Shown here piece after piece: positions 1 to 5,509 of a stretch of DNA of 5,682 bases. The notes under the pieces were generated by a model. It made no database searches, was not told the origin of the DNA, and worked only from the letters and a program-made list of their open reading frames with translations. How positions within the stretch are numbered: position 1 is the first letter of the stretch; every line of letters starts with the position of its first letter. Both the position numbers and the translations under genes were made by a program. This stretch comes from Coriobacteriaceae bacterium (GTDB lineage Bacteria; Actinomycetota; Coriobacteriia; Coriobacteriales; Eggerthellaceae), in contig SUUF01000074.1 in the NCBI GenBank assembly GCA_015062635.1, forward strand, positions 3,779-9,460. Reading direction: 5' to 3'.

Positions 1-707
1 TCGGCCTCCTCGGCGGCCTTCTGGGCCTCCTCGAGCGCCGCCGCAGCCGCCGCCTCCTCGGCGCGCCGCTCGGCCTCGGCCGCTTCCTCGAGGGCCCGCC
101 GCTGGGCCTCCGTCAGCTCGTCGGCCCGCGCCTGCAGCGCGCCGACCGCGCCGTCGAGCGCGGCTTGCTGCTCGCGCAGCTCGGCAAGCTTCTGGACCTG
201 CTCGTCCTTTTGCGTGGAGACCCGCTGGTACGAAACCTGCAGCTCGCTGCTCACCCGGTCTTGCTCTTCCACCAGCTGGCCGTATTCTTCGAGCACCTTG
301 CGGCGCACTTCCATTTGCTGCATCACATCGGAAAACGACTCGGAATTCGTGAAGATGGTCAGCACGTTCAGCTGGTCGCCGTTCTTGTACATCAGCTTCG
401 CCAGCGCGGCAATATTGCGCTGCAGCTCGCCGCGGCGCTCCTGGCCCTCTTCGATGACGGCGACGAGCGACTCGATTTCCTCCTCGAGGACGGCCACGTC
501 CTCGCCCGAAGCATTCACGCGATCGGTGATCTCCTGCAATTCGGACGCCTTCGCGTTCAGCTCGGCCTTCACATCATCGAGGTCGTCGGCGAATGCGGCG
601 CCGGAAACCGCAAGCAGCGCGAACACCAGGGAAAGGCACACGGCGAGCATCCCGAACCATGAACCTGCATGGCCCGCGTGGCATTTCGCTGTCGTCGCCT
701 TACCCAG
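1..707 (-). CDS. Secreted PcsB-like coiled-coil protein, probable peptidoglycan hydrolase or its N-terminal regulator (partial, 3' end off window)
   Basis: About 235 codons are visible before the gene runs off the left edge. Numbering from the in-frame ATG at 650, residues 1-21 form a hydrophobic signal segment ending in AFA before DD, a good signal peptidase I site. Residues 22-165 are heptad-rich coiled coil. They include a segment around 86-110 (LMYKNG, then SESFSDVM) that resembles the hairpin region of the PcsB/CwlO-type coiled-coil domain. From about 172 the chain becomes a very Ala/Glu/Arg-rich helix. In this family such a coiled coil usually precedes a C-terminal NlpC/P60 or CHAP hydrolase domain and controls it, often with FtsEX; that domain is not in view, so the hydrolase call is inference. 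The start is uncertain. The only good Shine-Dalgarno (713-719) serves a CTG at 707, which adds 19 residues including two lysines to the signal peptide; the ATG at 650 has no clear SD. The gene begins about 30 nt after the DUF523 stop. Confidence 0.8.
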   Translation of the reverse strand, partial: MGKATTAKCHAGHAGSWFGMLAVCLSLVFALLAVSGAAFADDLDDVKAELNAKASELQEITDRVNASGEDVAVLEEEIESLVAVIEEGQERRGELQRNIAALAKLMYKNGDQLNVLTIFTNSESFSDVMQQMEVRRKVLEEYGQLVEEQDRVSSELQVSYQRVSTQKDEQVQKLAELREQQAALDGAVGALQARADELTEAQRRALEEAAEAERRAEEAAAAAALEEAQKAAEEA

Positions 708-712
708 AATCG

Positions 713-719
713 CCTCCTT
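713..719 (-). promoter_or_regulatory. Shine-Dalgarno AAGGAGG for the coiled-coil gene
   Basis: On the minus strand AAGGAGG is followed after 5 nt by an in-frame CTG (707-705), and after 2 nt by an in-frame ATT (710-708). No ATG or GTG lies in the reading frame near it; the first in-frame ATG is 60 nt downstream at 650. This site argues for a non-canonical start and an N-terminally longer signal peptide. Confidence 0.5.
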
Positions 720-737
720 GCGAACAGGTGTCTTATG

Positions 738-1217
738 TTACCTTTCCCGGTTCCCGCCGCCGCCAACGCACTCGACCAGCCACGATTCCACATCGTTTTC
801 GCTGATAACACGTACGCCAGCTGATGTAAGCAGCCGCGTCGCCACGCCATCGCCGGGCACGAGCGCACCGGTGAACGTCCCGTCGTACACGGCGCCCGAC
901 CCGCACGAGGGGCTCTTCGCCTTCATGATGGCCAGCGTGCACCCCTCCCGCCGGGCAACCTCGACGCAGCGCCGGGCGCCCTCGAGAAACGCCGCCGTGC
1001 GGTCTTCGCCATCGGCGCTCATTACGCGCAGCTCGGGAGTCGTCTGGACGATTTCGGAGGCAGTGCGTGGAATGGGAAGGCCGCCCAGGCATTCGGGGCA
1101 TACCGGCACCAGCTGGAACCGGCCGACGAGCTCCTGCACCGCCGCACAGGGCCGCGAGGCGCCGTCGTAGCGCACGGGATTTCCCAATAAACAGGCGCTC
1201 ACCAGGATCTTCTGCAT
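738..1217 (-). CDS. DUF523 family protein (TudS/YbbK-like, probable Fe-S protein)
   Basis: This 159-residue protein matches the usual DUF523 length of about 150 residues. Family motifs appear in order: SACLLG at 7-12 followed by VRYDG at 15-19, VCPEC...GGLPIPR at 39-51, KSPSCG at 101-106, and YDGTFTG at 111-117. The three family cysteines are C9, C40 and C105. In the characterised member TudS (2-thiouracil desulfurase) three conserved cysteines hold a [4Fe-4S] cluster that removes sulfur from thiouracil. The same chemistry here is inference from family, and the physiological substrate is unknown. Extra cysteines at 24, 43, 84, 93 and 150 are not obviously family ligands. The ATG at 1217 was chosen because it begins directly before the SACLLG strand and has GAAAGGAA about 6 nt upstream; a longer open frame to 1379 overlaps purN and is not coding. 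The gene lies 98 nt after purN, beyond a hairpin, and about 30 nt before the coiled-coil gene. Confidence 0.9.
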   Translation of the reverse strand: MQKILVSACLLGNPVRYDGASRPCAAVQELVGRFQLVPVCPECLGGLPIPRTASEIVQTTPELRVMSADGEDRTAAFLEGARRCVEVARREGCTLAIMKAKSPSCGSGAVYDGTFTGALVPGDGVATRLLTSAGVRVISENDVESWLVECVGGGGNRER

Positions 1218-1246
1218 GCGCGTTCCTTTCTTGCCCGATGTATGCG

Positions 1247-1275
1247 AATGAGCCGGAGGCGTCCTCCGGCTCATT
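1247..1275 (-). terminator. Perfect 13-bp hairpin after purN, possible (weak) terminator or attenuator
   Basis: AATGAGCCGGAGG (1247-1259) and its exact reverse complement (1263-1275) are separated by a 3-nt loop. The hairpin lies 41 nt beyond the purN stop and 17 nt before the Shine-Dalgarno of the DUF523 gene. The stem is stable and ends in an A/T base, but no U-run follows on either strand, so it is not a canonical intrinsic terminator. It could end the purMN transcript partly, protect its 3' end, or permit readthrough into the DUF523 gene. No convincing separate promoter for DUF523 is visible. Confidence 0.55.
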
Positions 1276-1315
1276 CCCCGGCGCGTGGCCGGCTTGTTTG
1301 ACATTTCGGAAAAGG

Positions 1316-1984
1316 CTACTTGCCGGCAATCACCACGTGGCGGTTCTCGTCGATGCTCACACGGCCATCGGCCAGCCAACCCACCACCTTCGGGTAGATC
1401 TTGTGCTCGACGGCATGGATGCGCGCCTCGAGGTCGTCCACGGTGTCGCCCTCGCGCACCGGCACCGCCTTCTGCGCGATAATCGGGCCCTTGTCGTATT
1501 CCGCGTTCGCGAAGTGCACGGTCACGCCCGTCACCTTCACGCCGGCGTCGAAGGCATCCTGAATGGCATGCGCGCCCACGAACGACGGCAGCAGCGCCGG
1601 ATGCAGGTTCACCACGCGGTCGGGGAACGCGTCGAGCACGGCCGCGCCCACCATGCGCATGTACCCGGCCATCACCAGGTATTCCGCGCCTGCCTCGAGC
1701 ATCTCGTCGGCGATCATCTTGTTGGCGGCGCCCGCGTTCTTGTACACGTCGCGGTTCAGCGCGACCGTGGGAATGCCCGCTTCCTCGGCGCGCTTCAGCC
1801 CGTAGGCGTCGGGGCGGCTCGAAAGCACCTTAACGATCTGGGCGTTCACCTTGCCCGCCGCGATGGCGTCGATGATGGCCTGCAGGTTCGTGCCCGACCC
1901 GCTGATGAGCACGCCGATCTTCAGCGGGTCGCGCCGCTTGCGGGAAGCCTTCTTGGCCTTCGCGGCCTGCGCCTTCTTGCCCAC
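1316..1984 (-). CDS. purN: Phosphoribosylglycinamide formyltransferase (GART)
   Basis: PurN transfers a formyl group from 10-formyl-tetrahydrofolate to GAR, giving FGAR, step 3 of de novo purine synthesis in the cytoplasm. Motifs: the N-terminal phosphate-binding loop SGSGTNLQ (28-35); the catalytic segment VNLHPALLPSF (125-135) with N126 and H128; GVTVHF (153-158); and the catalytic aspartate D164 in YDKGPII. These correspond to N106, H108 and D144 of E. coli PurN, shifted by exactly 20. The shift comes from a 20-residue N-terminal extension with nine Lys/Arg before LKIGVLISG, not found in the compact E. coli enzyme. The extension looks genuine: the GTG start at 1984 sits 8 nt after an AAGGAGG site inside the end of purM, and no start with an SD lies nearer the domain. 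The gene follows purM by 3 nt, so the two are probably translationally coupled. Confidence 0.97.
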   Translation of the reverse strand: MGKKAQAAKAKKASRKRRDPLKIGVLISGSGTNLQAIIDAIAAGKVNAQIVKVLSSRPDAYGLKRAEEAGIPTVALNRDVYKNAGAANKMIADEMLEAGAEYLVMAGYMRMVGAAVLDAFPDRVVNLHPALLPSFVGAHAIQDAFDAGVKVTGVTVHFANAEYDKGPIIAQKAVPVREGDTVDDLEARIHAVEHKIYPKVVGWLADGRVSIDENRHVVIAGK

Positions 1985-1987
1985 GGC

Positions 1988-3139
1988 CTAGTCCTCCTTC
2001 GCGAACAGCGTGCCCTCGTTCTCGTAGCGCACGATGCCCTCGCCGGCTTCGACGCGGCCCACCTCGAACACGGTCTCGCCCGCCTCTTCCAGCGTCGCCT
2101 TCACGGCCGCCGCCTGCTCGGGGTCGACCACCAAGATCATGCCCAGGCCGCAGTTGAAGGTCTTCAGGGCCTCGGTCTCGTTCAGGCGCGCGGCGCGGCA
2201 CACGTACGGAATGATGGGAGGCATCGTCCATTCGCCCAGCGTGACGACCGCATCGAGGTCATCCGGCATCGCGCGGTTGAGGTTCTCGGTGATGCCGCCG
2301 CCGGTGATGTGCGCGAGCGCGTGCACCGCCGGACGATGCTGCTCGATGGCCGCGAGCACCGGCTTCACGTAGATGCGCGTCGGGCGCAGCAGCGCGGTCT
2401 GCAGGCTCTCGCCGCCCAAAACCTCCTGCTCAAGGCGCAGTTCGTAATGGGTCTTGCCCTCGACGCACACCTTGCGCACCAGGGAATAGCCGTTGGAATG
2501 GATGCCGCTCGAGGCCAGGCCCAGCAGCACGTCGCCCTCGCGGACGTTGTCGGGGCCGATCATCTTCGGGCGGTCGACCACGGCCACCGAGAAGCCCGAC
2601 AGGTCATAGTCGTCGTCTTCCATCACGCCGGGATGCTCGGCCATTTCGCCGCCGATGAGCGCGCAGCCAGCCTGCTTGCAGCCCTCGGCGATGCCCGAGA
2701 CGATTTCGGCCATGGCCTCGGCCTTCAGCTTGCCGACCGCCACGTAGTCGAGGAAGAACAGGGGCTCGGCGCCGGTGGCCAACACGTCGTTCACGCACAT
2801 CGCCACGAGGTCGATGCCCACCGTGTCGTGCTTGCCGCAGATGCGCGCGAGCTGCAGCTTCGTGCCCACGCCGTCGGTGCCCGACACCATGATGGGGTCT
2901 TCCATGTCCTTGAACTTCGCGGCGCTGAACAGGCCGCCGAAACCGCCGATGTCACCCACGACCTCGTCGCGGTAGGTCTCGTGCACCATGCCCTTGATGG
3001 CGTCGACCGCGCGCGCACCCTCTTCGATGTCGACGCCGGCCTGCGCATAGGTCATGGCGTGGGCGTCTTCTTTCACCCAGCTGGGAAGTTCGGGCGCGTC
3101 CATATCGTCGGCCGCGCTGTAGGTTACGCGTTCGGTCAT
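1988..3139 (-). CDS. purM: Phosphoribosylformylglycinamidine cyclo-ligase (AIR synthetase)
   Basis: PurM uses ATP to close the imidazole ring of FGAM, giving AIR, step 5 of de novo purine synthesis. The 383-residue protein carries the PurM/PurL-superfamily motifs in order: SGTDGVGTKL (86-95), CVNDVLATGAEPLFFLDY (115-132), LIGGEMAEHPG (161-171), LASSGIHSNGYSLVR (208-222), HITGGGITENLNR (277-289) and FNCGLGM (328-334). E. coli PurM is about 345 residues. The excess is mainly an acidic N-terminal extension of about 28 residues before MTYAQAGVDIEEG, where typical homologues begin. The ATG at 3139 was chosen because GAGGAG ends 5 nt upstream; Met29 has no SD. The gene heads the purMN pair, and its stop is 3 nt before the purN start. 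A possible -10 box (TAGAAT) lies in its leader, and the hairpin doublet 3258-3339 separates it from the CPBP gene. Confidence 0.97.
   Translation of the reverse strand: MTERVTYSAADDMDAPELPSWVKEDAHAMTYAQAGVDIEEGARAVDAIKGMVHETYRDEVVGDIGGFGGLFSAAKFKDMEDPIMVSGTDGVGTKLQLARICGKHDTVGIDLVAMCVNDVLATGAEPLFFLDYVAVGKLKAEAMAEIVSGIAEGCKQAGCALIGGEMAEHPGVMEDDDYDLSGFSVAVVDRPKMIGPDNVREGDVLLGLASSGIHSNGYSLVRKVCVEGKTHYELRLEQEVLGGESLQTALLRPTRIYVKPVLAAIEQHRPAVHALAHITGGGITENLNRAMPDDLDAVVTLGEWTMPPIIPYVCRAARLNETEALKTFNCGLGMILVVDPEQAAAVKATLEEAGETVFEVGRVEAGEGIVRYENEGTLFAKED
1993..1999 (-). promoter_or_regulatory. Shine-Dalgarno AAGGAGG for purN (decides GTG start)
   Basis: AAGGAGG on the minus strand lies within the last codons of purM (Lys-Glu-Asp-stop) and 8 nt before the GTG at 1984. 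Its placement supports the extended PurN N-terminus and translational coupling to purM. Confidence 0.8.
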
Positions 3140-3177
3140 GCTTGCTCCTCGCTCGTCAGGACTTACGGTTGCGAACC

Positions 3178-3183
3178 ATTCTA
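3178..3183 (-). promoter_or_regulatory. Possible -10 box of the purMN promoter
   Basis: TAGAAT on the minus strand matches the TATAAT consensus at five of six positions. It lies about 39 nt before the purM start, which would give a leader of roughly 30 nt. No good -35 hexamer is visible at 16-18 nt spacing in the GC-rich sequence upstream, so this is a weak call. I see no purine riboswitch or PurR-type operator in the short leader. Confidence 0.25.
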
Positions 3184-3257
3184 CGCCATTGCGGGCCGCA
3201 CCCGGGGACTTCGCGATTTTTGCAGAAGGCCAGATTGACGCCTCGCCGAGCCGCAGG

Positions 3258-3290
3258 ACCTGACAAACTCACCGGAGGGGTTTGTCAGGT
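3258..3290 (+). repeat. 33-nt hairpin unit 1a
   Basis: The left arm ACCTGACAAACTC (3258-3270) pairs with the right arm GGGTTTGTCAGGT (3278-3290) around the loop ACCGGAG (3271-3277). All 13 positions pair if the T-G at arm position 12 is read as a wobble, which works only in plus-strand RNA. The outer 11 bp are perfect. Confidence 0.92.
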
Positions 3291-3306
3291 GCATCGGGAC
3301 CTATCT

Positions 3307-3339
3307 ACCTGACAAACTCACCGGAGGGGTTTGTCAGGT
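3307..3339 (+). repeat. 33-nt hairpin unit 1b
   Basis: This unit is identical base for base to the one at 3258-3290: arms at 3307-3319 and 3327-3339, loop ACCGGAG at 3320-3326. Confidence 0.92.
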
Positions 3340-3392
3340 GTGTCGCGCGCGATGCAACGGAGGGTCTTGCCTCTTTCTCATCGGTTCCCGTC

Positions 3393-4610
3393 TCATTCGG
3401 GCCGGGCATACTTGCCGCGGCGCTCAGGTTGTGGCGCGGGTTGGGGCGCGGCGGCGACTTGGGGCGCGGACGCGGCAACCGGGGGTTGGGACGCGGGTTG
3501 GGGCGCGGGCGCGGGCTGCGGGACGGCGGCCGGGGACTGCGGCGCGTTCCATTGCGCGGGCTGCGCCCACGGCTGCGACGGGGGCGCCACGGGAACGGCA
3601 CACTGCGTCGGGGCGGTCGGCGCCAGGGGATATTGCACCGGCTGAGCAGCGGGAACGCCCGGCCACGGCTTCGCGCGGCGCTTGTTCTTGCGTGCGATCT
3701 TCTCAGCCTTCTTGCGGTTGAACGCGACCGTGCCGTCTTTCTTCGCATCGAACCAGTTGAAACGCTTGCCCAGCGCGATGACGATGACGGCGAACACGAC
3801 GTCGATGACGAGCGCGACGACCAGCGACTCGACGGTGATCTCGCTCGTCGCGGGGTCAAGGCCGAACCCGGCGCAGTAGAACGCCACGTAATTGTTCACG
3901 ATATGCAGGGCGCTCGTGGCCTCGAGCCCCTTCGTCTGCCACGCGACGATGCCCCAGATGATTCCGTTGATTAATATGCTGATGACGCCGATATCGTTAT
4001 ACGGATGCCCGGCGGCGAACGCGATGGCCGAGACGATGATGGCCAACGCGGGCAGCTTCGTCCACGCCCCCACCGTCTGCAGGATGAACCCGCGAAACAC
4101 GTATTCTTCGGCCACGCACTGGATGGGAATCACGATGGCGCAGGCGATGATGCCGCCCAATGTGAACCGCACGACGCCGTCGCCGGCGCCCGACGGGAAG
4201 ATAACGTATTGGAAGACGCAGGTGACCGCGTAGATGACAGCGGCGATGACCAGGCATAACCCGAACAGGCTCCAATTCCAGCCGCCGCGCGACGACGACA
4301 GCGACGAATACGGCCGGTCGCGCACGACGCCCACCGCGAGGGCGAGGGCGGGAAGCATCACGGCGATTGCCCCGATTTCGGCAATGGCGCCGGGCGCATC
4401 GTAGAAGTCCATGTCGTCATAGCCGGTTCCCAGATGGTCGAGGAAGTTGGGGTCGCCCGCCGCGATGGCCGCGGCGACTATGACGACGAGCTGGAACAAC
4501 AGCATGAACACGCCAGCAAGCACCGCCACCAACAGCGGCTTGAACCACCGGTACGAGATGAACTTGCGCGGGAAGGTCGCGTAATCGTAGGCTGGCACTT
4601 GTGCAGTCAT
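3393..4610 (-). CDS. CPBP-family (Rce1/Abi-like) intramembrane glutamic protease with Pro/Ala/Gln-rich C-terminal tail
   Basis: This 405-residue polytopic membrane protein has hydrophobic segments at about 24-50, 76-96, 113-137, 148-166, 186-200, 207-224 and 259-281. The three CPBP motifs are intact: EEYVFRG with E168, E169 and R173; FAAGH with F198 and H202; and HIVNN with H236 and N240. CPBP proteins are membrane-embedded glutamic proteases related to eukaryotic Rce1. Bacterial members are linked to bacteriocin self-immunity or maturation and to sortase-related surface processes; the substrate here is unknown. After the last membrane segment comes a Lys/Arg-rich stretch (299-313), which predicts a cytoplasmic C-terminus. 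A low-complexity Pro/Ala/Gln tail (about 314-405) follows and is not part of the family domain. The ATG at 4610 has AAAGGAAA upstream at a rather long spacing of about 12 nt. The gene starts 42 nt after the sortase stop and is probably co-transcribed with it. Confidence 0.92.
   Translation of the reverse strand: MTAQVPAYDYATFPRKFISYRWFKPLLVAVLAGVFMLLFQLVVIVAAAIAAGDPNFLDHLGTGYDDMDFYDAPGAIAEIGAIAVMLPALALAVGVVRDRPYSSLSSSRGGWNWSLFGLCLVIAAVIYAVTCVFQYVIFPSGAGDGVVRFTLGGIIACAIVIPIQCVAEEYVFRGFILQTVGAWTKLPALAIIVSAIAFAAGHPYNDIGVISILINGIIWGIVAWQTKGLEATSALHIVNNYVAFYCAGFGLDPATSEITVESLVVALVIDVVFAVIVIALGKRFNWFDAKKDGTVAFNRKKAEKIARKNKRRAKPWPGVPAAQPVQYPLAPTAPTQCAVPVAPPSQPWAQPAQWNAPQSPAAVPQPAPAPQPASQPPVAASAPQVAAAPQPAPQPERRGKYARPE
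3435..3508 (-). repeat. 17-nt in-frame direct repeat in the CPBP tail
   Basis: The plus-strand sequence CGCGGGTTGGGGCGCGG occurs at 3435-3451 and again at 3492-3508, exactly 57 nt (19 codons) apart. Read on the minus strand both copies contribute A-P-Q-P-A to the tail. This suggests in-frame slippage or duplication built the low-complexity region. Both copies use CAA for Gln. Confidence 0.75.
3481..3522 (+). other. G-quadruplex-type motif in CPBP coding sequence
   Basis: Seven runs of three or more G (3481-3485, 3488-3490, 3495-3497, 3500-3503, 3507-3509, 3513-3515, 3520-3522) are separated by loops of 2-4 nt. This meets the usual four-run quadruplex definition with runs to spare. The G-rich strand is the template strand of the CPBP gene, over tail residues of about 363-377. 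Formation in vivo is not shown. Confidence 0.6.
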
Positions 4611-4652
4611 CGTGCTTATGGTTTCCTTTCCCGCCCGTTGCGTGGCGCGGGG

Positions 4653-5474
4653 CTACCCGGCGGCGTATCCTTCGGCATCGCCCACGACGTTCGATGCCTT
4701 AGCCGCGGGCTCCACGGCATCGACGAGGCTGGCAAACAGGACGGCGCGGCCGTCGGCTTCATTGTAATCGCAGGTCGAAAGCGCAAGGAGCTTGCCCATC
4801 TGCTTCGGGTTCGGGGAACCCTCGTCGGGCGTGGCCAGGCTGCGCTCCTCCTTGTCGGCGATGTACTTCACGCGCTCGGCCTCGTTGGCGAAGTCGTGCA
4901 TCACCAAATAATCGGTGCCCACGGTGCGCACGAGCGCGAAAGCGGTGAACTGGTAGTTGTAGTCGGGCGTGAGCAGGTACACCTCGCGATGCTCGCCGAA
5001 GACGCCCGCGTCGGCGAAATCCGAAAGGCACGCGAACATCGAGCCGTCGTTCATATGATGTCCGAACAGGAAGTTCACCGGACACGAGAAATCGGGCTTC
5101 GCCTCGCCGTCGAGGAAGATGGCCCCAGCGCCCGTGAAGACCCCATGCGCGCCGTCGAAGTTCACGTCAAGATAGGTCTGGTTGTCGTCCTTGCGCCAGC
5201 ACACCGGGTAGCTAATCGGCGTGTCGGGCACGTACACCCAGGCGATGACGTCGGGGTTTATCGCGCGCAGGGCTTTCCAGTCGACCTTCATGTCGGCCAG
5301 CGCATCGACCTCTTCGGCCGGGGTGAAAGCCGTATCGGAAATCTCGTCGTAGCGGTTCGAGTCGCTCCAGTAGGAATAGGCGATAAGGCCCAGGTTGGCC
5401 ATCGCGCACACGAATACGAGGGCGGCAATCACCATCACCGCCGTCCAGAATGTACGCCGAGCGTTTCGAACCAT
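4653..5474 (-). CDS. Class B-like sortase
   Basis: Sortases are membrane-anchored cysteine transpeptidases that cleave a sorting signal and attach surface proteins to peptidoglycan or pilins to each other. This 273-residue protein has a basic N-terminus (VRNARR), one transmembrane helix at about 9-34 and an extracytoplasmic catalytic domain. The catalytic triad is visible: H139 in FGHHMNDGSMF, C235 in LALSTCDY and R243 in GRAVLF. The GHxMxxGSMF and STCDY contexts, with a long insertion between His and Cys, are typical of class B. The usual Thr two residues before the Ser of TLxTC is Ala231 here. The ATG at 5474 was chosen because AAGGGG ends 5 nt upstream and the TM helix follows directly; the open frame to 5609 has no coding signal. 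A consensus -10 box lies 26 nt upstream. No LPxTG-like substrate is encoded in the window. The CPBP protease gene is the next gene downstream. Confidence 0.94.
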   Translation of the reverse strand: MVRNARRTFWTAVMVIAALVFVCAMANLGLIAYSYWSDSNRYDEISDTAFTPAEEVDALADMKVDWKALRAINPDVIAWVYVPDTPISYPVCWRKDDNQTYLDVNFDGAHGVFTGAGAIFLDGEAKPDFSCPVNFLFGHHMNDGSMFACLSDFADAGVFGEHREVYLLTPDYNYQFTAFALVRTVGTDYLVMHDFANEAERVKYIADKEERSLATPDEGSPNPKQMGKLLALSTCDYNEADGRAVLFASLVDAVEPAAKASNVVGDAEGYAAG

Positions 5475-5499
5475 CGTATCCCCTTCCCTCGTTGTTGCG

Positions 5500-5505
5500 A
5501 TTATA
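5500..5505 (-). promoter_or_regulatory. -10 box of the sortase-CPBP promoter
   Basis: A perfect TATAAT on the minus strand lies 25 nt before the sortase ATG, which would give a leader of about 20 nt containing the AAGGGG ribosome site. At 17-nt spacing the -35 position reads AACCAT, far from TTGACA. The promoter may therefore rely on an activator or an alternative recognition mode. Confidence 0.6.
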
Positions 5506-5509
5506 GCGT

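Larger units (their letters stand above)
3258..3339 (+). repeat. Paired-hairpin repeat element (doublet), copy 1
   Basis: Two identical 33-nt hairpins (3258-3290 and 3307-3339) are separated by a 16-nt linker, GCATCGGGACCTATCT. Repeat spacing is 49 nt. The doublet lies between the end of the CPBP gene (stop at 3393) and the purM leader, at a transcription-unit boundary. The strand given is that on which the loop reads ACCGGAG. A second doublet with the same layout is at 5601-5682. No U-run follows any hairpin on either strand, so these are not standard intrinsic terminators, although stable tandem hairpins can still stall polymerase or block 3' exonucleases. The layout resembles REP/BIME elements; no name is assigned. 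Confidence 0.9.

Noticed and set aside
1251..1257. Similarity of the 1247-1275 hairpin (contains CCGGAGG) to the doublet loop
   Set aside because: The shared bases are in the stem here and in the loop there, and the arms are unrelated.
1298..1303. TTGACA on the plus strand as a -35 box
   Set aside because: No -10 hexamer follows at 16-18 nt, and no plus-strand gene exists for it to drive.
3151..3160. CCTGACGA in the purM leader resembling the hairpin arm, possibly able to pair with it
   Set aside because: Only about 8 nt match, next to the Shine-Dalgarno. This is easily chance, and the doublet would share a transcript with it only on readthrough from the CPBP gene.
1067..3238. Plus-strand open frame of 723 codons
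   Set aside because: It lies antisense across purN and purM, has a His/Val/Ala/Arg-rich composition typical of a GC-rich codon shadow, and has no recognisable motif.
3258..3339. CRISPR array of two repeats with a spacer
   Set aside because: The 16-nt spacer is too short and is nearly identical in the second doublet. The repeats are strong hairpins present only in pairs, and no cas gene is present.
3393..3668. CPBP tail as a separate small gene or a frameshifted region
   Set aside because: The frame is continuous with the membrane domain, codon use is GC-rich throughout, and no start with a Shine-Dalgarno is visible.
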